In this document: piece by piece, positions 1 through 12,240 of the stretch
Position numbering within the stretch: the first letter of the stretch is position 1
How the letters are laid out: the number at the start of each line of letters is the position of its first letter
Origin: Nymphaea colorata
Taxonomy: Eukaryota; Streptophyta; Magnoliopsida; Nymphaeales; Nymphaeaceae
DNA: 64,000 nucleotides
Reading direction: 5' to 3'
Assembly: GCF_008831285.2 (NCBI RefSeq)
Contig: NC_045146.1
Span: 23,577,703 to 23,641,702, forward strand
Program-made: the position numbers and the translations under genes
The notes under the pieces: model-generated
Database searches by the model: none
What the model saw: only the letters and a program-made list of their open reading frames with translations
Told to the model about the DNA's origin: nothing

Positions 1-573
1 GAATGAGAAAGACTGCCTAATTTTATTAAAGAAAAAGGTTTTCTTCACCATGCCATGAAGAGCTTTTTCTGGATACTGTCCCCCCAAGTCGTCCGACTCC
101 TACTTCTCGATCGGAGTCCAAGTAAAGAGGTCGCGCCCTTGCCGTTCAAGGGAAGAGAACGGTGAACGGTATTCGATCGCTTTCACCATCATCTTTTAAA
201 AAGCGTAAAAGAAAGAGAGGCCAAGCCCTCAAAAATAATTGCAAAAAAACATAAAATAAGAAAGAGGAAGGATCACCGAGCAAGCGCCCTCGCCTCAAAA
301 CAGCAAGTAACGATTTTCCTCCCTCTTCATTCGTTTCTAAAATTTCAGGCCTCCATGTAGTTTTTCTATTTATTACACCAAAAGAAAAACCAAATGCAGG
401 TGAAGATACACAGTTGCCCTTCAATATAAGTTACTTTTGCAGTTTTGTCCCTTCCGAGATTCAGGGTAATACGAATTATACAAAAAAAAAAATCGACCAG
501 GTAAAAAGAAAAATAATAGTTACTGCGGAAAGGGGTAAAAAAAGAATGGCAGGTAACGGATCTAACCGCCCGA
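1..573. other. 3' flank of the DUF7796-like gene, no gene seen
   Basis: AT-rich sequence downstream of the minus-strand DUF7796-like stop codon. It probably holds that gene's 3' UTR and terminator region. Open frames here are short, lack family resemblance and end in low-complexity A/T runs. No tRNA, repeat family or transposon end was recognised. Confidence 0.5.
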
Positions 574-2524
574 TCAGAGCCCTCGTCTGCAGATATCCGA
601 CGGTGAGGGCGCGTCCCAAGAAGCCGTCCGCTTCCGCATCGACTCGAAGTTCTCAACGCACTGGGAGACGTTCATCGCGGCGATCCGACGTCTCCAAGCA
701 GCCAGCCTCTTCCCGGCGGCCCGGTCGAACTCCCGCTCCCAGCCCTTCCCCCACGGCCCACTGGCGTCGCACAGAGCCGCCGAGCCGCGCGACCCGTCCG
801 TCCAGCTCCACCCTCTGTCCAGGTTCCCGAGCACGTCCGCCGCGCACGCCCCCCTGCAGACGGCCTTGCACGGCCTGCACTTGGCCCCGCTCAGCGGCCC
901 CTCGCTGCTCACAGCCGCCACCGGGACGCCGTAGCGCACCGGCGGGAAAGCGTACTGGCGGTCGCTCAGGACGCAGAAGGGCACGCGCCGCTCCACGAAC
1001 CGGACCTTGCGCGTCTTCAGCTGCGCTTTGAACGCCGACTCGGAGTTGAGCTGCTGGTACCCCGCCTTGTAGAGTTCCGGGATCAACGAGAGGCGGGACA
1101 GGGCAGCCCGAGACGTGTTCAGGTCGCCCACCCCGTAGCGGTCGTTGAGGCCCCCGTACCGCGACCCGCTGGGCACCACGTACTTCCCCGGGACGAAGTT
1201 ATTCGGGGAGATGGGCGCGGACCAGAAGCCGTCGACTCGGGTACGAACGATCCAGTCGTACTTGAACCCGTTCTCCTCCTGGTGCTTCTCGATCATAGTC
1301 AGGCAGCCCTCCACGAGGTTGAAGTACTGAAGCAGACCCTGCGAAACCGAGACGAGACGTCTAGGTCAGACCGGATCCCAAACCGGTGTGAACAGAACCT
1401 TTATAAGGCTATATAACCAACACACCGACTCAAAACCGAGACCCCATCCAAGTCAAGAGCCACCCTTTCGTCGGTTTCCAAAAGTTGGGTGGGGAGGGAC
1501 GGAAGGGGATGGCCTTTTCCAGAGGAGAAAATGACTAGAAAGCCCTCAAATCATTTATGCTTTTTCCTTATTCCGATCAAAATTGAAGGTCGTTTTGGTC
1601 ATTGCAGAACACGATAACGTCAGCACGAAAAAGCACGCCAGGCTGCCCTCCTGAATACTGAAACGCGCTGAAGAATGGGGGCAGTTTCGTAAATGAGGAG
1701 CCTTGCTCCTTTCACCCTGCAGAAACGGCCACGTCACCCCCCCCACCCCGGTTGGCGCCTCGATTTCTCGTTCCGACTCTGGCGACTTGAGACTCCGAGT
1801 CGACACAGAGTCGGGGGGAAAAGGAGGGAAGGTTGACGCCCACGCTAGCGAGTAGCGACGGGCAAAGCTACCGCAGACGCAGCACGAATGACGAAAATGC
1901 CCCGGGTCTGGAAAGGACGAAAACGGAACGGAACGGAGCGGGCAGAGAGCGAGAGAGGGGTTTGTGATGTTATACCTGCAGGCCTTTGGGGGAGTTGCTG
2001 GAGGTGAGGACGTGCTTCTGGAAGTGGTCCTCGGGTATGGGTTTCGGGTCGAAGATCTTTACTGCAGCGATCCGAGGGGCGGCCTTGAGGAGGGACAGCT
2101 TGTACGCGTCCTTGTCGAGCGGGCTGTGCAGGAACAGGTCCGAGTTGTTGAAGGCGCCTACGACCCGCTCCAGAAGCGACGGCCCCGTCAGCTCGAACCG
2201 TCTCGCCCCGCCCACCAGGCAGATCGCAACCCGAGACGCGTCGATCCTCCGCCTCTTCGCCCCCTCCGCCTCCGCGCTCCTCTTCTTAGGATTCACGGCG
2301 GAGGGCGCCCGCGAGACCGGGAAGGAGTAGAAGGAGAGGGATCTGAGAGGGGATAAGGGAGGGGCGTAGAAGTGGAGGACGGAGAGGATGAGGATGAGGG
2401 AGAGGGGCACGAGGATGAGGATGACGGCCCGGTAGTTGATGTCGACGGCCGTCCATCTCCACACGGCGAGGGCCGACGTGGGGGAGGTCGAGCTCGTCGA
2501 CTGCTGCTGCTGCTGCTGCTTCAT
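574..2524 (-). CDS. DUF7796-type putative Golgi glycosyltransferase-like protein (2 exons)
   Basis: Minus-strand gene, exons 2524-1976 and 1338-574, phase-0 intron of 637 bp with donor CAG|GTATAA and acceptor TCGCAG|G. The product is about 437 aa. It starts with MK and a run of six Gln (a CAG/CTG microsatellite), then has one hydrophobic segment (about residues 35-56, [17 protein letters not shown]) typical of a type II Golgi anchor. The lumenal part has [19 protein letters not shown], then [12 protein letters not shown] and [10 protein letters not shown], plus a Cys-rich stretch, ending SDICRRGL. These blocks match my recollection of the plant DUF7796 family, whose activity is not established; Golgi glycosyltransfer is inference. 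I chose MKQQQQQQ as the start because it sits just before the membrane anchor; an upstream in-frame ATG (2731) would add 69 unconserved residues. The CDS is very GC-rich. Confidence 0.8.
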
Positions 2525-5500
2525 GGGTATCCCTTCCTTCTCCTCCTTCTGATCGCCTTCCTCCGGGCTCCCCCTTCCATCCAAGAGTTGCCTTCCGGTT
2601 TTCTTCTCTCCGAAGGCTAAGGACGCCGGCGACGACAGCCTCGCTCGTGAATTTAGGGGGACGGGGGGGGAGGAGATAGTGGAGCCCATTAATATGGGTC
2701 GATAACGGATCGCCGTCGGGCGGATTCTCATTTATCCAGAAGACTGGATTGCCCCTACTCCCGCCGTCAGGTTTGAAGTTTGAACAAGGGGGGGGGGGTT
2801 CAACCACGGCGGTGGGTCCGAGCCAAGATGGGTAGGCCGGGGCCTTGGCTAGGTCGATTTGGGCGCGCCTGGCCTGAGCAAATTCGTCAAACCGTCAAGA
2901 GTTCGATGCGTGAAGTGGGTACTTTGACTGTTATTTTCTTTTCTTGTTGCTTAAAGAAAAATAGTAATAATAGTAAAGGGGTTTATGCAACCGTTGCATG
3001 TTGTATGCCTGTGGTTATCACGACTATGGGTACCAACTCAGCCAATTTCATTCATGTCTTAAATTTCAGATACATTACGTCTCATTGACTACAATAGTGT
3101 TAATAAAACTTTGCATCCATAAAAATAATTTATGTGAAGTCTGATTAGGTGTATTCAGCTGACCGCGCCCACAAAGAGTGTTTTTTATTATTTTAAGAAA
3201 CACATATATATATATATATAGTTCTGCCAATTTTTTCTCCGTATTTAAGTTGAGATCAAAAGATGAGACATGCATGTCCAGCTAAGATTAGGTAAATTTT
3301 TTAATTTTTTTATCCCAAAATGTATGGAGCTATAGGATTTGCAAATGGATCAGATTTGGGCCGCATCTTTTGTCCCACAAATCTGAGCCTGCATTTGGAT
3401 CGAAAGAAAATAATCTGTTCAAGTTAGAATCATGCAGTATTGGTGCGAACAGCTAGCAAGGGTTTAGATCCTAGTTTCGGATCAAGATCTGTAAAAGCAA
3501 TACCAAGATCAAGTAGAGCTTCCCAGTTTTACTGCACATATATATATATATATAGAGAGGATGTAACCAATATATTTTATATTAAAAGAAGCAATAATGA
3601 GGGGATTAATTATCGAAGCTTTAGATGACTTCTCATTGTTTTTGGACTTCTGACTTATTGGTTGCTTATTTTTTTAGGGAATTGAATATCAATGTTTGCA
3701 GGGCGGTAACTGAGGGAGGAAAGAAAAGAGAAGCGATCTGTTGGATTCCTTATTTGTTCAACACGTTTGGTTGAACGTCTTGGAAGATGGAGACGAGTTC
3801 GGTGCTGAAAAATGGACGGCGTACCTGCAGAAAGCAACTCTTGAAGCGTCGTCATCCCATGGGCCGCGTGTCCGCGTCTTTTGCTGCAATGTGAAAGCCG
3901 CCTCACATTTTGTAGTAGGTAAAAACGACGAGCAGCTTTCAGCTTTTCGACCAAACAATTTGATCGGGCATTTTCTCCTTGTTTGCTCGCGAATCTGCCC
4001 GTCAGCCGTAAAATTATTTAATTGAGTGTTAGCCCCAGCCGGCAGAAGATTCGATCGACAGAATCGCAGAGTCTGGAGATTGGTTGAGGCTCTTCAACTT
4101 GATCTTTTTACATTTTTTTTCTTACAATATTGTTCGTTTCATGTATTGGGAGATAATATATTTATGTTATGAATTATTATTGGACAATAAAATCCGGGAA
4201 TCACAAGCGAAGTCTTTAATGTTCAACTACAAGATTAATTATCCCAATGTGCATCAACTACCACAATGCTTCTACTGATCTACTCTACCTTTGGCACATG
4301 AACGTAATGCCTAGAGGAATTGATATGCCCATTCGGATTAAAATTTCCAAAATATTGAAACGTTTTCACCAAACTGAGAATCTTGTGACTATGGCAAGCT
4401 TCACCTAGCTTGGAAGTCGCCATGAATGTTTATTGGCATATCTTGATAAAGAGGTTTACCTAAAATTTTGCCCGTTTGTATAGCTCTAAAGCCATGTCCA
4501 GAAACCTAGTTTCAGCATCAATTTAGTTTGTGAAAAATGATTTGGGTGGTAAAATAAGATTTTGATATGACACTACCAAGAATGGGTGTGACTAAAAGGC
4601 TCTTGATGAAAAAGTGAGAGAAGAAAAAACAACTTTTTCTGTCATTTCTTAATGGAAACAAGGATCAGCATCACCAAACACTCGTGTTGGTCCCTTATTG
4701 CCCACAAGCTTTTGTCGCTATGCGGTTGAAGATCATTACCGAGTGGTTGAGATGGTTTGAGTACGCTAACAGGTGAGACATTTTCTGATATCTGTGATTC
4801 CTGTTGCAGTTTGATTTGTTGGATCTGAATCTAATTAGTAATTGAGCTTACAATTCCCAAGTGATCGGTTATGCGAATCTGAACGCATATCAAAGTTCCA
4901 ATTAAGTTTTATTTAGTGTCGATCCAAAATCGAATGAGACTCCTGGTCCGAATAGGCAGTATTCAATTAGTGGAATCAGGTAACAGCTACATCCAATCTG
5001 AACAAGTTCCACTTTCTTCTTGTTTTTAATAAAGTAGGGTGACCCCCCAGCCCGATTTCTTCGGCATCCAATTTTCTAAAATCCCAAATCATACTAATCA
5101 AATTTAAATTCAGTATAAAATTACAGATAGACAAGTAAAATTATGTGTGAAGAGGTTCATGGTGACGGAGGTAGGATCAATCATCCTGCTCACCCAATTT
5201 CGCGTTTCTGAAATCTAAGCCGACGTCCAAGCAACATCCATTCAAACGCCACATGTCGAACGTGTTCAGACCTCTACTCTGGGACTTTTTTCTCAGAAGA
5301 AATCGAAGAAGACTTTTTATCACAATTTTTTTCTTTTTCTCCAGGCTTCTCAAGGTTCAGGAAACAGTTGTCTAGGTGCCTTCTTTTCTGGACAACTCTC
5401 TCTATTTTGACAAATTTCCCGGACAATATCCTTCTTGTGGAAAGGTTAGTTTTGAACCATAGGCAGGAAGCTCGACAGAAATTGCAGAGCCTTTGCATCT

Positions 5501-6066
5501 ATGCGTGTGTATAGCATTGCAAAGGGAGCAGATTCGTAAAAGCAAAACGCATTAGAGATCAGATCGAAGTCAGTTCTAGTACACTAGAAATTAGCAAAAT
5601 TCTCCAACCAGATCCAGGCCACTAGAACTTGTAGTGCGTATGTGCTTTTCTCTGTGATGTGTGTCTTTGAATGTAGGAACGGGAGTCATGGAGAAGAAAA
5701 TCACCCATTTTTTCATGACCAGCAAGTGCTGCCGTCGACCAAGTCATGCATCACAGCATCAGGATGATCCCAACATTTGAGCAACCACTCTTCATTATAT
5801 AGCAGAACGCCACTCATTGCCTTACGGCAAAAGGACTTCTTTGTTCAACCCATGCCGTCGGTTCAACTTGAGATGCACAAGCCAATCTACTAGTAACGAA
5901 CACAGAACCCTTCACGATTAAGACAGGTTGCTGCTGTAATATTCAAGCGTTAGTACAAGAAAACTACGCGAGGAAACGGAAGCTCATTTTCTTACTCTGA
6001 CTAGTTACATGGTTACAATGGTACTCAGCAACTCCATGAACTCTACATATATCTCGTGTATCCCTC
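2525..6066. other. intergenic region with microsatellites, no gene supported
   Basis: About 3.5 kb between the 5' end of the DUF7796-like gene and the 3' end of HCF244. The first 200-300 bp are GC-rich and probably hold the 5' UTR and promoter of the DUF7796-like gene. The rest is AT-rich with two (TA)n runs (about 3203-3220 and 3537-3554) and a G run near 2789. Open frames are all short, with no signature motifs. The last 100-150 bp probably contain the HCF244 3' UTR. Confidence 0.5.
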
Positions 6067-9000
6067 TCAAAAGTAAATGTCTGTTTGCTTTGATTGTGCT
6101 TTGAGATCTTTTAATTTTTTCAATATGTTAGTGAAGTACTCCTGCAGATATCTCTCTAGAGTGATGATGTCCTTTGCATCCACGCCAAGCAGACTATATG
6201 TCTCGTTCATTTGAGCAGTGAAAACTGTGTTACTTGAAAGAACCTGAAAGGTGAAAACATGATGAACAATAAATTTGAGATGCCATAGTCATGCTAAAAT
6301 TTTTCATGAGAAGATTGCTTCTCGGTATTGTCATCGCACCAACATGATTTTCAGTTCATATTCACGGTACTTAACAGAGAATTTGACCGTCTCCAGCAAC
6401 ATTGGCCCCCAACTCCCACATTCCATGGTGCATGTTCCTGGCGACTGCTAGTGGGAGCTAAAACCTTCCTAAAACAGTTTTTTACACTGAAAAAGATGCC
6501 ACCATCTCTTTAAATATTACATGAGAAACATGACACAAGATTTACTCCTGTAAGCTTCCAGCAGGAATCAGGGTAGTGACAAGACCAATATGTCACATCT
6601 TAGAAGCACCATATGGACAATGCTAGGATCGCCACGGTCTGATCCACAATGCAGCCAACAATGAATTCGAGGGGAAAACATGCAATACTCTTATGCAGAC
6701 TTGCAGCCACACCTATAGACATGTTTCTTTGTGTCAAGATGTGTCCAAACCTACGGTTATGTGTCTGTGCATACGTGTGACTAACAAGATTGGTAGGTGA
6801 AGATGCCAACAAGCCAGACATGAATCAATGCCACACAAGAAGATCGAAGATTTTTCTTTACTGCTTTGTGTCTCATAAGGTAAGAAGAACTACGTGTTGA
6901 ACATCACCTCAGAGAATGCAAGTCTGTCAGCAACATCATTTGTCCACTGGAAAAACCGAGTGATTTGTCGAGTAAGCTTCAGAATGGAAACAGGAACAGT
7001 TGTCACATTGGCATCTTGTCCAGCAAGTCTCTCACATAGAGTTACCACCTACAAGTCATTTACTTCCGCAACATAAATAACTCACAAGTACATATTATAT
7101 TATTATCAAATCAAATATAATAGTTACCACCTACAGATTAATGCTTTGCAGTATAAACAATTTTCAAGCATATACTATTATACTTCAAACTAAGTACAGT
7201 ACTCCAGTGTGCCTTGGCATATGAAAAGGTGGGGATCCCCCAATATACATTCAGTAAATATGCATGCTACAAAGTGGCACTTGATACTTAAAGCCATGGA
7301 TGCTTTGCAGTAATGGAACCCAAATAACTTGCAAGTTGCAGGCACTCAGGCGGCACAAGAATAAAGGATCTCTACTCAAATTGCAAATTCCAATAATCAT
7401 AAATTGTATACCATATTCATAACTTTGTAACACCTCCAAGCCAAAATAGTATGGAGAACCAATTTTGTACACACCCAAATAGAAATTTCCTCAAGAACAT
7501 GTGGTGACTAGACAAGTTCAGTAGTGGATTATCATTTCATGGTTACAGAACTAAATTAGATAAGCAGGATAAATTGAAGAATGAAAGAATATATCAACTA
7601 TGGATCCATCAGGACAGAACCATTCAATGCACTATAACCATGGATGGATTGAATATCTCAACAGTTCTTGTGCAGCAAAATGGAATATAAGTATGTACAC
7701 CTCCTGGGTTGTCCATGCACGTGGACCAGCAAACGTCAAAACCTTCCCATCAAGTTTTGGATTTCGCAAAGCTATAAAGGTTAGTCGAGCTATATCCTGA
7801 AAGAACAGAATTCCCTTTTCAGATATACAAATCAACACAAGTATTCTAATCAGAAAAATACCGAAGGTAGAAAAATGCACACATGCTGATGCCACGATCT
7901 TAAAAAAACAATGGACCTGTGTATCCATGTAAGCAATTCTTGTGGGTGCATCAGTTCCCCAAACAGATTTCTGTTCTAATATTGGTACTGCATACTGTCC
8001 AATTAAACCCTGTAGAACATGGAATTGGTTAGAAGTAGTAAACAATATGATCTTGAACAGGATGGATAATTGAATGCTTCTCCTAACAACTCAAGGCATG
8101 TCCCTACTTTGCTGATACAGAAGCATATTGCAGCCAACCCAAATTTCACCAAAATTTTTTATAAACGATGACATTGAAAGAGGTATTGCACGAGATGGAT
8201 AAAAACCAAAAATGAGCAGGATGTGATGCAGATTGATGAAAGATGATATATAATGTGTGAACTCAGTCATTGTAGAACAGCTCAGTTCATAATGCTTTGT
8301 AGGGCTTACCACTTTGAAATACAAATTCTTGATGAAATCATCATTACCAACAATGGAAGAACTAACAATGTGATGCAAAATAGATACGTGTCAGAAATGG
8401 AAATAGCGCAATAACTACGTTGACAAGCCTTAGTAAATGTTTTTAAATTTTTTTGCAACACAGCTCAAATTTCCAAGTTATAGCATTTTCATATGCAACA
8501 TGGTGTAGTGTTTTTCCATGACATTTTGAAGGTTTATCTTGGGAGGCATAATTTTCAAATATTGATTATATCAAAAGTCACAAGCCATGAACTTTGTATA
8601 ACTGAAGAGGTAAAACAAGATTTTCCAAGGCATCTTTAACATAACAACTACCTGCATGAATCCACATAATCGGATTGTAATATGATTTAGACCCGAGTCT
8701 TGAAGATATCTCTCTGTGCATCGCTTGATCTCCATTAAAGGAACTTCTGGGTGCATGTCACAATTGTGAATTGAAAAGAAAACATACTTTTGAATTCCCA
8801 TAGCCTTTGCACACTGGATAAGAGAAACTTTTCCTTCCCAGTCCACCTAAGTGCAACAAAGAGAACTCACAATAGTTAATTTTCTATCTCATGAAATTCA
8901 AAAAAGAAAAAAAAAAATCTTTTGCCTATGAAAACAGTGACTGAATTATACATTATCACAACAAAAAGCATATAGACATGGACATACATGCTTATGTACA

Positions 9001-12000
9001 TATATATAATTACACACACACACATTATACGTATAATTAAGACAACGTATATTTCATCAGCCAAGGGAAGAGCTGTTCTTTACTGGGGGTATTTTGTCAT
9101 TATATGTCAAAAATTAATGTTTTTTGTCAGTAGGTAGCTTTTTGAGAATTTATCTTCAAAGTTGAGCACCTATTTATTAACTTTTAAAGTTGAGTGAAAG
9201 TTGAGTGGTGATTTGTTATTTACTCAAACATTAGGTGCCTTTTTTTAAATAAAAAAATGAAAATAATCAAATGTATGATAACTCTATAGATTGTCTTCAT
9301 TAGTAAAGTACGGTTCCTTCACTGTCTTGAATTCGGGATTGCAAGTCTTCGGCAAAAGATTCAACAGAAAAACTGCATAAATTCTTGTTCAGGCTATGTC
9401 AAAGTTGAATTGATCAGGTAAGCAACCATAAATGTCAGAAGACTCAGAACCACACTAGACAAAAGACACATTACACAAAATCCCCCTGCAAGATTGAAAT
9501 CTGAGGCTCTTAATATCATACATTGTCTCCAATATGCCTCAGCAATGGACAAGCAAATAGACTGTTTCAACTCAGATATCTAGAATGAAGCTTACTTTCA
9601 AGATACAGCAAAGACCAATACATGTTGCTTGTCACAATAAAACCATGGAGAGCCGAAACTTTTAACTAACCACTCTAAAGGTACTCTACCGGCAACAAGT
9701 TCACATGAACAGTGAACACAAAACCCACAGGCATTCACAAACAACATAAAAATTTTAAGCTTTTATGGCAATGTATATTCCTACCTGAGCAAATAACTAA
9801 AGCTGAGCCAAACATTATGAAACATACGTACAGTTTGAATTGGTTCTTCAGGTCTGCCCGTGGCACAATCTATTATAGTGTGGACACCTACTAGTGTAGC
9901 TGGTATGGTATCTGGCTTGCTTAAGTCACCCTGCGTGTTGGTCCCCATGCAACTAAGTAAGTAGATAGAAAAAGAAAGCTTAACAAATAAAATTCACATG
10001 AAAACATCTTGTCCTAAGGAAACTATTACCTGTGGCATCAAAGTAAGGAAGAGCTTACATGCATAATCTTCCTTTATGATATAAGAAAATAAAACAGTTG
10101 ACCCATTAGGGAGAAAAAAAAAAGAGAGAAAGAAAGGAACATAACTGACTTTTCTCTTGTCCTGCCATTTGTGATGATATTCTATTTTACATTCATTACA
10201 TTCCCCAGCCAGCAATTCTTGTGCAACTGAATGTACACATTCTACACACACACACACATGCATATATATATAAACCACAAATGAAATAGTGATGCCATTG
10301 ATTGACATATTTATAATGGATATAAACGTCATTGTCACCCTTCCCAATAATATGGCACCAGAAACATAACAGCATCAGCTGGAATATCATATCACATATC
10401 TAGTCAAGCTTTACTATCACCAGAATATGAGTCTCTGTAAGTGCTAATTACAGCAATTTTGTAGGATCCATGCACTTATGGTTTTTATGAACATTATGCA
10501 TCAGATAGATCAGACAAACTTATGAAACTGTGCTGAAGTTCTGTTGGTGCTGCAGCTGGCCATTGAACATAATATTGCAGGAGTAGGACAAAAACAAGAA
10601 TAACTGCAACTTTAAACGTTGCATCCATAAACTCAACCTTTGTTTTTTTTGGGTGACAAGGGTGAGCCCCAACCACCAATTTATTCTGAGAGGATTGCAG
10701 CTGCTTAGAAACTTCCCAGTTTCTATCAACCTCAAGGTGCTTGGAGCTTAACTTTCTCTGTCATATGATTGCGTGGGGATGGGAGGGTGGGGGGAATCTA
10801 CAGTAGACTAAAGTTGTATTAGAATGTCATGTTGCAAAGCAGGTCTGAACTTTAATTCTAAAATACCTCTGCTTCATATGAAGGAATTCAATGTCAAGAA
10901 AATGCTTCTCTCATCAGATAAAAGCAGGAATAAAAATCAACACCAAGCTGCTGTCAACAACACGAGAGAACTGATTTGCAAAACTAGCAGTCCTCAGAGA
11001 ACGAAGGGTTTGGCAAGGAAAATCTTACATTCACTATCGTTGCACCCCAATCTCGAAGGAAGTCAGCAGGAGTTGGCCGAGGTCTTACAAGACATCTGAC
11101 ATCATAGCCCTCGTCTAGTGCCCTCCTAACAACCTGACGTCCCAAAGTTCCAGTGGCCCCAACAACAAGTAGGCTTGTTGCTCTTACAGGAGTCCCAGAT
11201 GCCATGGCACTTGGTGCAGTTGTCTGAGCATTACATGTTATAGAGGCAGGTCTAACAGGCCTACCTAACCAAAAGAAAATCTGGGATAGTCAATTTAACG
11301 ACTGCTAGTCTATAAATGTACAAAGGACGACCATAAAAAGTTCCAGACATACAAGATATGCAATCATCAATCAAACAAGCCACAATGCTTCAGGTCAGCA
11401 TATACAAGAAATCAGCGTACTTCCAAATCAGAGCATTGATATAGAAGCAGAGGAGATCAGCACATCAAACGCCCTCTGGCTCTTGAGTTACAATTCATAT
11501 GGAATCCGTATGAAGAGTGAATTAGATCATTTAGGTCATGCATATATAAATTACACATAGGAGATAAAAGCAATTGAAAGTTTACAATGGAACTGAGCAA
11601 GAATAGATCATTGACCTTTCACAATCATAAAATTCATGAACCACATAAAGGCAAAACAAATTTTAGTTACACGGCATGTCAAATCTTATCGACTCTTCTT
11701 ATGCACTTAAAACACTTTCTAGCCGTTCACATGGCATCTGGCAAACATATGTTAATCTCGTCCTACGCATCTGCACAGGTAAACTCGCAAACCAAACAAT
11801 GAGGCTCTTAGCACTAGTGTCATGATTCAGCAATTGGGCATTGAACAACGTATACAACAGAGCATGGCACAATATTAAGTTAGGTCGGCCGGGAGACGAG
11901 GCACGGCCATCTGCCATTTTCTCTTGCTTCATCGACAGTCAGTTACGACAAAAGCAAACAAAGAAAGGTCCCCTATAGGTGGTGCCACCGCCAGATTTTA

Positions 12001-12184
12001 AGAAACAAGAGTTAGTGGGCGTACCTGCGCATCCCGAATTGGAGATGAGGGACTTGAATAGGGCAGATACATTGGAATCAACTTGTCGAATGGAGCGCCC
12101 CCAGAAGACGGAAGTGCCGCGCCGGCGGGAGAGAGAGCGGGCAGTCGACAACTGAGGGAGAGGAACACTGCAACTCGACGCCAT
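6067..12184 (-). CDS. HCF244: HCF244-like chloroplast NAD(P)-binding photosystem II assembly factor (8 exons)
   Basis: Minus-strand exons: 12184-12025, 11264-11029, 9930-9832, 8846-8652, 8009-7917, 7796-7701, 7048-6908, 6243-6067; all phases agree and give 398 aa, close to Arabidopsis HCF244 as I recall it. Residues 1 to about 75 look like a chloroplast transit peptide (Ser/Arg-rich). The Rossmann dinucleotide motif GATGTLG is at about residues 89-95. Highly conserved blocks follow: DEGYDVRCLVRPRP, VDWEGKVSLIQCAKAMG, IHNCD, GLIGQYAVPILEQKSVWGTD, LTFAGPRAWTTQE, FFQWTNDVADRLAFSE, and the terminus KQTDIYF. Family knowledge: HCF244 is an atypical SDR at the thylakoid that works with OHP1/OHP2 in psbA mRNA translation initiation and D1/PSII assembly. 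An in-frame ATG at 12280 would add 32 residues encoded partly by a TC microsatellite; I prefer MASSCSV. The gene diverges from ESV1. Confidence 0.96.
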
Positions 12185-12185
12185 T

Positions 12186-12240
12186 AGAGACACAGAGAGA
12201 GTGAGAGAGATAGAGAGAGAGAGAGAGAGCGCGCGAGAGA
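12186..12240. repeat. (GA)n/(TC)n microsatellite in HCF244 5' leader
   Basis: Nearly pure GA on the plus strand, so a TC tract in the HCF244 transcript immediately 5' of the preferred start codon. Pyrimidine-rich leaders of this kind are common in plant genes. The tract is open in the HCF244 frame and encodes Ser-Leu repeats if the upstream ATG at 12280 is used. Confidence 0.85.

Noticed and set aside
414-1031. Long plus-strand open frame rich in Arg, Ser and Pro
   Set aside because: It lies opposite the GC-rich exon 2 of the DUF7796-like gene; high GC removes stops from the antisense frame and composition is typical of a shadow.
1964-2620. Plus-strand open frames opposite DUF7796-like exon 1
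   Set aside because: Antisense of a GC-rich real exon with no domain resemblance.
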